Source: Saccharicrinis aurantiacus (GTDB taxonomy: Bacteria > Bacteroidota > Bacteroidia > Bacteroidales > Marinilabiliaceae). Taken from it: a stretch of DNA of 64,000 nucleotides. The notes under the pieces were generated by a model, which was given only the letters and a program-made list of their open reading frames with translations, ran no database searches and was not told the origin of the DNA. Positions 43,559-51,761 of this stretch are shown one piece after another (positions within the stretch are counted from its first letter, which is position 1; each line of letters begins with the position of its first letter). The translations under genes and the position numbers were made by a program. The DNA is taken from the NCBI RefSeq assembly GCF_001660705.2, contig NZ_LYBV02000009.1:62001-126000 (forward strand). Direction: 5' to 3'.

Positions 43559-44689
43559 TTATAAACGTACTGACATTTGTTTTACCATTTGATCTTTCCA
43601 GGTAGCAAAGTCGCCAGCAATAATATGTTTGCGCGCTTCTTTAACAAGCCATAGATAAAATGCTAGGTTATGAAGACTCCCAATTTGTCCCGCTAACAAT
43701 TCTTTAGATACATATAAATGACGCAAATAAGCTTTTGTATAGGTATGATCAACAAATGATGTGCCCTCTGGGTCAATTGGAGAGAAATCATCCTTCCACT
43801 TTACGTTCTTCATGTTAAGGATTCCACGCGAAGTAAAAAGCATTCCATTTCTACCATTACGAGTTGGCATAACACAATCAAACATATCCACGCCAAGTGA
43901 GATTGCTTCTAAAATATTTACAGGAGTTCCTACGCCCATTAGGTAACGCGGTTTATCTTCAGGTAAAACTTCGTTAACTACTTCAATCATTTCGTACATA
44001 ACTTCAGCAGGCTCTCCAACTGCTAATCCGCCAATGGCATTTCCCTCTCTTTCAAAGGATGCAATATATTCGGCTGATTGTTTTCTCAAATCTCTAAAAC
44101 CTGCACCCTGTACAATCGGAAAAAATGTTTGACTATGCCCGTATTTAGGTTCTGTAGCATCAAAATGCGATATGCCACGTTGTAGCCAACGATGTGTGAG
44201 TTCCATTGAGTTTTTGGCGTACTTGTGGTCAGCATCACCTGGGGCACACTCATCAAAAGCCATTATAATATCAGCTCCAATAATTCGTTGGATGTCTACC
44301 ACGTTTTCAGGAGTAAATAAATGCTTCGATCCATCAATGTGTGATCTGAAAATTGCCCCTTCTTCCTTTAATTTTCTATTGGCACTTAGCGAAAAAACCT
44401 GATAACCACCACTATCTGTTAGTAAGGGTTTATCCCAACCATTAAACTTATGCAGTCCACCTGCTTTTTCAATAATATCTAAACCCGGACGTAAATATAA
44501 ATGATATGTATTTCCTAAAATTATTTGTGCTTCAATGTCATTCTTTAAATCGTTAAAGTGTACTCCCTTAACACTTCCAACAGTTCCAACTGGCATGAAA
44601 ATAGGTGTTTCTATTTCTCCATGATCGGTTGTTATTTTCCCAACGCGTGCTTTACTTTTTGTATCTGTATGCTGTAATTCAAAATCCAT
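43559..44689 (-). CDS. tgt: tRNA-guanine(34) transglycosylase
   Basis: 376 residues. 'PIFMPVGTVGSVKG', 'LTDSGGYQVFSL' (general acid Asp), 'AFDECAPGD', 'GGLAVGEPAEVMYE' and the nucleophile region MFDCVMPTRNGRNG are intact. It exchanges guanine for preQ1 at the wobble position of tRNAs with GUN anticodons. The zinc-binding CxCxxC seen after 'DPE' in the E. coli enzyme is replaced by GTSFVD, while the following His (SLHNL) is kept. The first codons read MDFELQHTDTKSKARVGKI. Confidence 0.95.
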   Translation of the reverse strand: MDFELQHTDTKSKARVGKITTDHGEIETPIFMPVGTVGSVKGVHFNDLKNDIEAQIILGNTYHLYLRPGLDIIEKAGGLHKFNGWDKPLLTDSGGYQVFSLSANRKLKEEGAIFRSHIDGSKHLFTPENVVDIQRIIGADIIMAFDECAPGDADHKYAKNSMELTHRWLQRGISHFDATEPKYGHSQTFFPIVQGAGFRDLRKQSAEYIASFEREGNAIGGLAVGEPAEVMYEMIEVVNEVLPEDKPRYLMGVGTPVNILEAISLGVDMFDCVMPTRNGRNGMLFTSRGILNMKNVKWKDDFSPIDPEGTSFVDHTYTKAYLRHLYVSKELLAGQIGSLHNLAFYLWLVKEARKHIIAGDFATWKDQMVKQMSVRL

Positions 44690-45049
44690 TTCTCAAAACC
44701 TTATTATAAAGTATAGTGCCTCACTATTATGTACTAAGTAATATTATTACATTATAATTCGGCTTGCAAATATAAAGATAAGGATTTGGATATTTCGCTT
44801 TTGCTACTTCTTATTATAAAGAGAAAAGATAAAGAAACAGATATGCGAAGTAAAAGTCCCTTATTAAAATGCTTGTCACACTATTTTTCCTTAGTCAAGG
44901 GATGGTTTTTATACATAAGCTTAGTTATCATTTATAATACTGCGTAATGTAAAAGGTGGAAAGTGAGAAAATAAATAAAAAGCTATTTGTATTGACTATT
45001 ATTATTGGATTGAATCACAAAAATGTTCATTTTTGGGGAAACTTTTTGA
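44690..45049. other. 360-base divergent region between tgt and the glycosyltransferase gene
   Basis: A -7 element TATATTTG on the minus strand (44767-44774) could serve tgt, about 80 bases upstream of its start. Otherwise I see no gene, no strong hairpin and no repeat. Confidence 0.5.
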
Positions 45050-46192
45050 ATGAATTATTCTATTGATTTTTTTCTCGATCACCAAACTGAAAGTATACTA
45101 TTAGGTATTTGTATTATAGCCTTCTTAATACAAATCATATACTATTTAAGATATTATTTAGCATTAGCTAAATATAAAGATCCCGAGGTTTCAAAAGATC
45201 TCCCACCAGTTTCAGTTATTATTTGTGCTCGTAATGAATCAAAAAATCTAGAGAATAATTTACATAAAATACTTTCTCAAGAATATCCCTCTGATTTTGA
45301 AGTGGTAGTAGTTAATGATGCATCAGAAGATGACTCAGAATTAGTGCTTGCAAAATTGAAACGTGAGCATACAAATTTATATTATACCACTATACCTCAC
45401 GACAGGCAATTTTCTCACGGTAAGAAATTGGCATTAACATTAGGGGTTAAGGCAGCAAAAAACGAACATCTTATATTTACAGATGCAGATTGTGTGCCTC
45501 AATCAAATAAATGGTTAAGTCATATGGCAAATGGATTGCTGCAAAAGGATATTGCATTAGGGGTTGGTTTATATAAAAAAAGAAAAGGCTTATCGAATCT
45601 GCTCCTTCGGTATGATACTTTTATGATAGCGGTTCAATATTTATCTTTTGCGATAAAGAAAAAACCATACATGGGAGTGGGGCGTAATATGGCATATACA
45701 AAAAAAACATTTTACGATACGGGAGGTTTTAAAAGTCATAGTCATATTTTATCAGGTGATGATGATTTATTTATCCAAGAAGCGGCTACAAAAAATAATG
45801 TTGCCATCGTTACTAACTCGGATTCATACACACTTTCAGAATCTCCGAATAATTTTAGTGAATGGTGTAATCAGAAAAAAAGACACTTAACTACTTCAAA
45901 ACACTATAAGAACAAATCAAAGAGATTAATTGGTATTGAAATATTTAGCCGACAACTTTTTTGGGCAAGTGCAATAATTTCTATGTTTTTTTCTACTTTT
46001 GCAAATGCAATTCTTATTGTGTTTTTTTTAAAATTATTAGTACAATTCTTAGTTTTAGGGAAAATATCAAGAAATATGGGGCAGAAGAATATAATCTGGA
46101 TAGGTATCCTATTGGATTTCGTATTGCCGATTATTACGGGTGTTTTACTAATGGGGAGTAAACGAAAAGTTAAAAGTAATAGATGGACTTAA
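45050..46192 (+). CDS. Membrane glycosyltransferase, family 2
   Basis: 380 residues. One N-terminal membrane helix (about 15-37), a GT2 catalytic domain ('PPVSVIICARNESKNLENNL', 'VVVVNDASEDDSE', DxD in 'FTDADCVPQ', 'SGDDDLFIQEAA', 'QKKRHLTTS' in place of QxxRW) and two or three C-terminal helices. It likely adds sugars from nucleotide donors during surface glycan synthesis. It overlaps the next gene by 10 bases. Confidence 0.87.
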   Translation: MNYSIDFFLDHQTESILLGICIIAFLIQIIYYLRYYLALAKYKDPEVSKDLPPVSVIICARNESKNLENNLHKILSQEYPSDFEVVVVNDASEDDSELVLAKLKREHTNLYYTTIPHDRQFSHGKKLALTLGVKAAKNEHLIFTDADCVPQSNKWLSHMANGLLQKDIALGVGLYKKRKGLSNLLLRYDTFMIAVQYLSFAIKKKPYMGVGRNMAYTKKTFYDTGGFKSHSHILSGDDDLFIQEAATKNNVAIVTNSDSYTLSESPNNFSEWCNQKKRHLTTSKHYKNKSKRLIGIEIFSRQLFWASAIISMFFSTFANAILIVFFLKLLVQFLVLGKISRNMGQKNIIWIGILLDFVLPIITGVLLMGSKRKVKSNRWT

Positions 46193-46794
46193 ATCCAAAT
46201 TTGTCAGATAAAGCCAAGCACGACCTTACTTTGGTCGATTTAGCTATAAGTGGTGACCAGAAGGCATTTGCTGAACTTATGGGTAGGTATAGAGATGCAA
46301 TTTACTTTATGCTATTAAAGATGGTTAATAATAAAAGCGATGCTGAAGATTTAACCATTGAAGCTTTTGGTAAAGCGTTTAAGAATATACATCAGTATTC
46401 TCCGAACTATGCATTTAGTACTTGGTTGTTCAAAATAGCATCAAATAATTGTATCGATTATTTGCGAAAGAAAAAAAACAATGTTGTTTCTTTAGATGGG
46501 TCTCATCAAACTGAAGAGAAAGAAATAGAGCAAACTTTCCATTTAAAAGATGAGACACCTGATCCTGAAGAAAATCTCATAAAGCAACAGAAAGCGATTT
46601 TAATGCGTACTGTTGTTAAAAAGCTTAAGCCAAGATATAGAACACTTATCGAGCTAAGGTATTTTAATGAGTTTTCTTACGAAGAAATAGCACAGGAATT
46701 GGGGCTGCCATTGGGTACTGTAAAAGCACAATTGTTCAGAGCTCGTGAGCTGCTTTTCAATACACTAAAAAACACCGACATAAAAACAAATTAA
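46183..46794 (+). CDS. ECF-type RNA polymerase sigma factor
   Basis: 203 residues. Region 2 at about 25-95 ('RYRDAIYFMLLKMVNNKSDAEDLTIEAFGKAF', 'AFSTWLFKIASNNCIDYLRKK') and region 4 at about 140-195 ('YRTLIELRYFNEFSYEEIAQELGLPLGTVKAQLFRAR'). Unlike the ECF gene at 27656 it has no anti-sigma neighbour; it overlaps the glycosyltransferase gene and precedes rsmG. Confidence 0.9.
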   Translation: MDLNPNLSDKAKHDLTLVDLAISGDQKAFAELMGRYRDAIYFMLLKMVNNKSDAEDLTIEAFGKAFKNIHQYSPNYAFSTWLFKIASNNCIDYLRKKKNNVVSLDGSHQTEEKEIEQTFHLKDETPDPEENLIKQQKAILMRTVVKKLKPRYRTLIELRYFNEFSYEEIAQELGLPLGTVKAQLFRARELLFNTLKNTDIKTN

Positions 46795-46818
46795 CTAAGG
46801 TTATTCAAATTATACTTC

Positions 46819-47433
46819 GTGATAAATAAGTACTTTCCGAATTTAAATAGCAAACAAGTTGAGCTTTTTAATAAACTAGAAGCTCTATATCCTGAATGGA
46901 ACGAAAGAATTAATGTAATATCCCGTAAGGATATTGATGAGCTAGCTGTGCGACATATTCTACATTCGCTAGCCATTGCTAAATATACCAACTTTACTCC
47001 AGGAACCAGAATTATAGATGTTGGAACAGGGGGCGGATTTCCAGGAATTCCTTTGGCAATAATGTTTCCTGAATGTGAATTTCATTTGGTGGATTCTATA
47101 GGGAAGAAGATAAAAGTGGTAAGCACAATAGCTGAAGAACTTGGACTTAGCAATGTAAAGGCTCAACAAATCAGATCTGAGAATGTGAAAGATAAATACG
47201 ATTTTATCGTAAGTAGAGCCGTAACCGCATTTCCTCGTTTTGTGTCTTTAACCCGTCATTTGATCGACAAAAAACAAATTAATGCCATTGGTAATGGGAT
47301 ACTATATCTTAAAGGTGGTGATTTTGAAGAAGAGGTAAAGCCTTTTATAAAAAACATTAGTACTACAGATCTTACTTCTTATTACGAAGAAGATTTTTTT
47401 GAGACTAAAAAACTGATTCATCTAACTTTGTAA
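46819..47433 (+). CDS. rsmG: 16S rRNA (guanine527-N7)-methyltransferase
   Basis: 204 residues with GTG as start. Class I methyltransferase with 'RIIDVGTGGGFPGIPLAIMFP' binding SAM, 'FHLVDSIGKKIKVV' and 'DFIVSRAVTAF'. It methylates G527 of 16S rRNA; its loss gives low-level streptomycin resistance in other bacteria. Confidence 0.94.
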   Translation: MINKYFPNLNSKQVELFNKLEALYPEWNERINVISRKDIDELAVRHILHSLAIAKYTNFTPGTRIIDVGTGGGFPGIPLAIMFPECEFHLVDSIGKKIKVVSTIAEELGLSNVKAQQIRSENVKDKYDFIVSRAVTAFPRFVSLTRHLIDKKQINAIGNGILYLKGGDFEEEVKPFIKNISTTDLTSYYEEDFFETKKLIHLTL

Positions 47434-47481
47434 GACAAGGCCATTTTTTTTAATTAGAAACATTAAAAAATACTTGGTTTG

Positions 47482-47512
47482 TTTTGTAAGAATAAAATAA
47501 TGTGTATTTTTG
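47482..47512 (+). promoter_or_regulatory. Promoter of rpmH
   Basis: TTTTG at 47482-47486 and TATTTTTG at 47505-47512 match the Bacteroidota -33/-7 consensus with an 18-base spacer. A leader of about 120 nt would precede rpmH. Confidence 0.65.
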
Positions 47513-47640
47513 CACTCCGAAATTAAGAGAGTAAATAACAACAGCCGTTGCAGATTATCAAAAATTGTAACAATTCAAGTTTGAAAGTTCATTTTGCTTC
47601 AAAAGTTTGTTAACGGTTATCATAAATAAAATATAAGCAT

Positions 47641-47799
47641 ATGAAAAGGACATTTCAACCTTCGAACAGAAAGAGAAGAAATAAGCACGGGTTCAGAGCA
47701 AGAATGGCTAGTGCTAACGGGCGTAAAGTTTTAGCTTCAAGAAGAGCTAAAGGAAGAGCTAAACTAAGCGTTTCAAGCGAAAAAAGACATAAAGCATAA
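47641..47799 (+). CDS. rpmH: 50S ribosomal protein bL34
   Basis: 52 residues: [20 protein letters not shown], then '[22 protein letters not shown]' and a short C-terminal extension ending EKRHKA. The first ~44 residues are the universal bL34 sequence. It has its own promoter and terminator. In many bacteria rpmH marks the origin region with rnpA and dnaA; none of those genes is nearby. Confidence 0.95.
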   Translation: MKRTFQPSNRKRRNKHGFRARMASANGRKVLASRRAKGRAKLSVSSEKRHKA

Positions 47800-47821
47800 T
47801 TAATTGCTTACAGTATAAAGA

Positions 47822-47851
47822 AAAGGATTCTGAGAAGAATCCTTTTTTTTT
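47822..47851 (+). terminator. Intrinsic terminator of rpmH
   Basis: AAAGGATTCT pairs with AGAATCCTTT around a short loop, followed by a run of T. It lies about 23 bases after the stop codon. Confidence 0.88.
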
Positions 47852-47999
47852 GCTTTAAAAACAAGCTTTTATCGCATATCTAAATTGGGATTTTAGTAAT
47901 AGGTAGCACTACTTATTAAATTCTTAGCAGATAGCATATATATATTTCATACGTTAAGTTATTTGTATTATTTTTGACACTCTGAAAATCTTAAATTAT

Positions 48000-48848
48000 A
48001 TGGCATTCTTAAAGTTTTTAATCAGCAAGCGTTTCTTATTACACGCAGCAGCTGCAATTGGTTTAATAGTTTTACTTCTTATCTCTACGTTTATAGGTTT
48101 AAGTATCTATACACATCATAGAGAAAGTAAAGCAACACCTGACTTTACAGGATTAAAAGAGAATCAATTAATTGATTTGGTGCAAAGTAATAACTTGCGA
48201 TATAAAATAATAGATTCAGTTCATATTAATGGTAAAACACCTGGTGTTGTGGTGGATCAGACCCCAAATGCTGGTGCACTTGTTAAAGAGGATAGAACCA
48301 TATTTTTTACAATTAATGCCTATAGCTCAGAGCAGGTGCCTATGCCGCGTTTAATTGATGCTTCTTTAAGAAATGCTGAAGCAACTTTAGAATCCTATGG
48401 CTTAAAAATTGGCGAGTTGATTTATATTCCTTCGGAATACTCGCAGTTGATTTTAGGTCAGCACTATAAGGGCAAACCAATTGAGCCAGGAACTCTTTTA
48501 AGTAAAGATTCAGAAATTGATTTATTGATAGGTAAGGGCTTGAGTAATAAGAAAACAAATATACCTGAGCTTATTGGATTAGGTTTTGAGGAGGCAAACT
48601 CAATATGCCAAAGTAATATGTTAAGTATTGGGGCATCAGTCTACGATAAATCGATTGAAACAGAGGAAGACTCATTGAGTGCCTTTATCTGGAAGCAATC
48701 GCCTCAGAATAATGAGTTATCAAATCGTAAAGTACGATTAGGGTCGTCAATTAATATATGGCTTACCAACGATTCTACAAAAGTGGAAGCTTTTAGAATT
48801 GAGTTAGAAGAAGCAATTGAAGAAGCTGAGCAAGATCAACAACAATAG
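48000..48848 (+). CDS. Membrane-anchored PASTA-domain protein
   Basis: 282 residues. Short cytoplasmic N-terminus, one transmembrane helix (about 13-35) and three PASTA domains: about 42-110 ('ATPDFTGLKENQLIDLVQSNNL'), 112-180 ('VPMPRLIDASLRNAEATLESYGL') and 185-258 ('TNIPELIGLGFEEANSICQSNML'). A Glu/Gln-rich tail ends the protein. PASTA domains bind peptidoglycan or beta-lactam-like ligands in penicillin-binding proteins and Ser/Thr kinases; here no kinase or transpeptidase domain is attached. It precedes rluD-like and ddl genes, so a cell-wall role is plausible. Confidence 0.85.
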   Translation: MAFLKFLISKRFLLHAAAAIGLIVLLLISTFIGLSIYTHHRESKATPDFTGLKENQLIDLVQSNNLRYKIIDSVHINGKTPGVVVDQTPNAGALVKEDRTIFFTINAYSSEQVPMPRLIDASLRNAEATLESYGLKIGELIYIPSEYSQLILGQHYKGKPIEPGTLLSKDSEIDLLIGKGLSNKKTNIPELIGLGFEEANSICQSNMLSIGASVYDKSIETEEDSLSAFIWKQSPQNNELSNRKVRLGSSINIWLTNDSTKVEAFRIELEEAIEEAEQDQQQ

Positions 48849-48886
48849 CATTTATATTTACATACAGGAAGTTAATAAAACAAAGG

Positions 48887-49939
48887 ATGAGTACTGATAT
48901 TACTGGATACGAGGAGGAAGATTTTAATGATTCTAACAATGAATTGTTTGAGCATCATCGCTTTGAGGCAGATCCTGGCCAAGCCATGATTCGCATCGAT
49001 AAATTTATTGTAAATCGTATGGAAAATGCATCGCGTAATAAAATACAGGATGCAGCCAGTAATGGACACATAAGAGTAAATGATGTTGTTGTAAAATCTA
49101 ATTATAAGGTTAAACCTAATGATGTTGTTACTATAGTAATGGAATTTCCCAAAAGGGAGTTAACCATTATTCCAGAAGATATTCCTTTAAATATTCATTA
49201 TGAAGATGAGCATTTAATAGTCATCAATAAGGAGCCTGGTATGGTTGTGCATCCTGGTCATGGTAATTATACGGGTACCTTAGTGAATGCACTTGCTTAT
49301 CATTTAAAAGGAGTGCCTATTTTCGAGTCTGAGGATCCCCGCCCAGGATTAGTTCATCGTATTGATAAAGACACCTCAGGTTTATTAGTGGTTGCCAAAA
49401 CGGAACAGGCTAAAATTCATTTGGCAAAACAATTCTTTGATAAAACCACAGAAAGAAGCTATGTAGCTATTGTGTGGGGGCAAGTTAAAGAAGAAGAAGG
49501 AACCATAGAAGGACACATTGGTAGAAGCTTAAAAAATAGGATGGAAATGACCGTATTCCCTGATGGAGAATTCGGAAAGCATGCCGTAACTCATTATAAA
49601 GTATTACAAAGAATGGGCTATGTAACCTTGGTTCAATGTGTGCTCGAAACGGGAAGAACGCATCAGATTAGGGCGCATATGAAATATATTGGTCATACCT
49701 TATTTAATGATACGCGTTATGGAGGTAATGAAATATTAAAAGGTACTACATTTAGTAAATACAAACAGTTTGTAAACAACTGTTTTAAAATATTACCGCG
49801 ACAGGCTCTTCATGCTAAATCGCTAGGTTTCATTCATCCACATACTGGAGAGAAAATGACTTTTGATACAGAAATACCTACAGATATGACAGAAGCTATT
49901 GAAAAATGGAGCTCTTACATAGCTGGTAGAGACGAATAA
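48887..49939 (+). CDS. rluD: RluD-type 23S rRNA pseudouridine synthase
   Basis: 350 residues. An N-terminal S4 RNA-binding domain ('RIDKFIVNRMENASRNKIQDAASNGHIRVNDVVVKSNYKV'), then the RluA catalytic domain with the nucleophile Asp in LVHRIDKDTSGLLVVAKT and 'ETGRTHQIRAHMKYIGH'. It probably makes pseudouridines in helix 69 of 23S rRNA. It carries an acidic N-terminal extension of about 30 residues. Confidence 0.88.
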   Translation: MSTDITGYEEEDFNDSNNELFEHHRFEADPGQAMIRIDKFIVNRMENASRNKIQDAASNGHIRVNDVVVKSNYKVKPNDVVTIVMEFPKRELTIIPEDIPLNIHYEDEHLIVINKEPGMVVHPGHGNYTGTLVNALAYHLKGVPIFESEDPRPGLVHRIDKDTSGLLVVAKTEQAKIHLAKQFFDKTTERSYVAIVWGQVKEEEGTIEGHIGRSLKNRMEMTVFPDGEFGKHAVTHYKVLQRMGYVTLVQCVLETGRTHQIRAHMKYIGHTLFNDTRYGGNEILKGTTFSKYKQFVNNCFKILPRQALHAKSLGFIHPHTGEKMTFDTEIPTDMTEAIEKWSSYIAGRDE

Positions 49940-49958
49940 ACTAGACCTTTACAATAAA

Positions 49959-50939
49959 ATGAATTCAAAAAAAATAATAGCAATAATATACGGTGGTGAT
50001 TCTTCTGAAATAGTGGTATCTCGTAAGAGTGCTGAAGGAATTCAATCGTTTATTGATACAGATAAATATGATATCGTATCGGTATGCATGGAAGGTAAAA
50101 GTTGGAATGCAATTATCGATAATAATGAATATTGCATTGATAAAAATGACTTTAGCTATACCATCAACAACATAAAGTATTGTATTGATTTCGCTTATAT
50201 AACCATTCATGGCACACCAGGTGAAGATGGTAAATTACAAGGCTATTTTGAATTGTTAGATATTCCATATTCAAGTTGTGGTGTGTTAGCATCATCTCTT
50301 ACCTTTAATAAATTTGCTTGTAACAATTACCTTAAAGGTTTCGGATTAAAGGTAGCTGATTCCTTAATGATAAGAAAAGGAATTAATTACGATGCAAATG
50401 CCATTGTTGAAAAATTAGGTTTGCCTTGTTTTGTTAAGCCTAATGCTGGCGGTTCGAGTTTTGGAATTACTAAGGTGAAGAAAGCTGAAGAAATGGAGGA
50501 AGCGTTGAAGAATGCTTTTGGTGAGAGTGATGAAGTAATTATTGAGCAGTTTATAAAAGGACTCGAAGTAACTTGTGGTTTATACAAAACCCACAATAAT
50601 ACCAGTATATTTCCGTTAACAGAAGTAATCCCTGCCAATGAGTTTTTTGATTTTGAAGCCAAATATAATGCTGATAAGGTTCAAGAAATAACGCCAGCCC
50701 GAGTCCCTGAAGAAACTACAAATAGAATACAACAAATCAGTTCAATGATTTATGATTTACTAGCTTGTAAAGGAATTGTTAGGGTTGATTATATTATTAG
50801 CGAAAATCAAATATATTTGCTAGAAGTTAATACAACACCAGGAATGACAAAAACTAGTTTTATTCCACAACAAATAGCAGCAGCTAAGTTAGATATAAAG
50901 GATGTATTCACCGAAATTATAGAAAGTAACATCGCATAA
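49959..50939 (+). CDS. ddl: D-alanine--D-alanine ligase
   Basis: 326 residues, ATP-grasp enzyme. 'IYGGDSSEIVVSRKSA' at the N-terminus, 'HGTPGEDGKLQGYFELLDIPYSS', 'PCFVKPNAGGSSFGITKV' for ATP and 'LEVNTTPGMTKTSFIPQQ' with metal ligands. It makes the D-Ala-D-Ala dipeptide for peptidoglycan. It starts 19 bases after the rluD-like gene. Confidence 0.94.
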   Translation: MNSKKIIAIIYGGDSSEIVVSRKSAEGIQSFIDTDKYDIVSVCMEGKSWNAIIDNNEYCIDKNDFSYTINNIKYCIDFAYITIHGTPGEDGKLQGYFELLDIPYSSCGVLASSLTFNKFACNNYLKGFGLKVADSLMIRKGINYDANAIVEKLGLPCFVKPNAGGSSFGITKVKKAEEMEEALKNAFGESDEVIIEQFIKGLEVTCGLYKTHNNTSIFPLTEVIPANEFFDFEAKYNADKVQEITPARVPEETTNRIQQISSMIYDLLACKGIVRVDYIISENQIYLLEVNTTPGMTKTSFIPQQIAAAKLDIKDVFTEIIESNIA

Positions 50940-50954
50940 ATAGAAATAATTATA

Positions 50955-51668
50955 GTGTTATTAAAAAGATTATTAGTTCTCATTCCTTTATTACTATTTT
51001 GTATAGTAGGCAATGCTCAGCAAAATGAGTTGAGAACACTATTCTTGGCTAAATTTGATTTTAATAGTGACTGGCGAGGAAGTCTTGACGGAGGTTATTA
51101 TAGAGGATTAAATGGAAGTGGATGGGATCGATACGGCATTCGTGCAATTGCCCAGCGACGACTCAATTCTAAGGTTCAATTTGATGCGGGTTTTATGTTT
51201 AACCATGTAAATAATCATGATGGAACCCATACTAATGAATACAGGCCACACCAAACTGTAAAATTAGCTTATCCTAGGTTTTCGAGGATGACGATTAATC
51301 ATCGATTTAGACTAGAAGAACAAATCATATATAGGAGTTCTACTGAAAAAACGCAGATGACTTCGCGTTTTAGGTATGAATTAAAAACCAAACGCGCTTT
51401 TAATCTTGAAAAGTTTATTCAACCCAAAACCTTTTATTGGATTGCTTCTAGTGAAATTACATTCAACTTCACTGGGCATATAAAAGGAGAATATAATTTC
51501 TTTGAAAGAGGAAGGCATGGTCTTGGAGTGGGGTATAGAGTCAATACAAATACCTCAGTTGAATCAACTGCTTATTTTCAGCATACCCATAAGGGTATTG
51601 ATTTCCATGATCATAGTGATTTGTTCATCTTTAACTTCTGTATAATACAAAGTATCTTTGTTAATTAA
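50955..51668 (+). CDS. DUF2490 outer-membrane protein
   Basis: 237 residues with a GTG start and a signal peptide (to about residue 21, ...CIVGNAQ). Beta-rich with repeated aromatic strands ('RFRLEEQIIYRS', 'TSRFRYELKTKRAF', 'HGLGVGYRVN'), as in the DUF2490 family, which is thought to form a small beta-barrel. It follows ddl by 15 bases. Function unknown. Confidence 0.78.
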   Translation: MLLKRLLVLIPLLLFCIVGNAQQNELRTLFLAKFDFNSDWRGSLDGGYYRGLNGSGWDRYGIRAIAQRRLNSKVQFDAGFMFNHVNNHDGTHTNEYRPHQTVKLAYPRFSRMTINHRFRLEEQIIYRSSTEKTQMTSRFRYELKTKRAFNLEKFIQPKTFYWIASSEITFNFTGHIKGEYNFFERGRHGLGVGYRVNTNTSVESTAYFQHTHKGIDFHDHSDLFIFNFCIIQSIFVN

Positions 51669-51708
51669 TGATGGTTTTATAAGCGCCATAAAATAAGAGT
51701 TGATGTAC

Positions 51709-51742
51709 AAAAAAAGGCTACCTAAAACGATAGCCTTTCTAA
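51709..51742. terminator. Bidirectional terminator between DUF2490 and amylase genes
   Basis: AAAAAGGCTA and TAGCCTTT are complementary around a ~10-base loop, between two convergent genes, with A/T runs on both sides. Confidence 0.7.
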
Positions 51743-51761
51743 ATTTATACCCTATAAAGGT

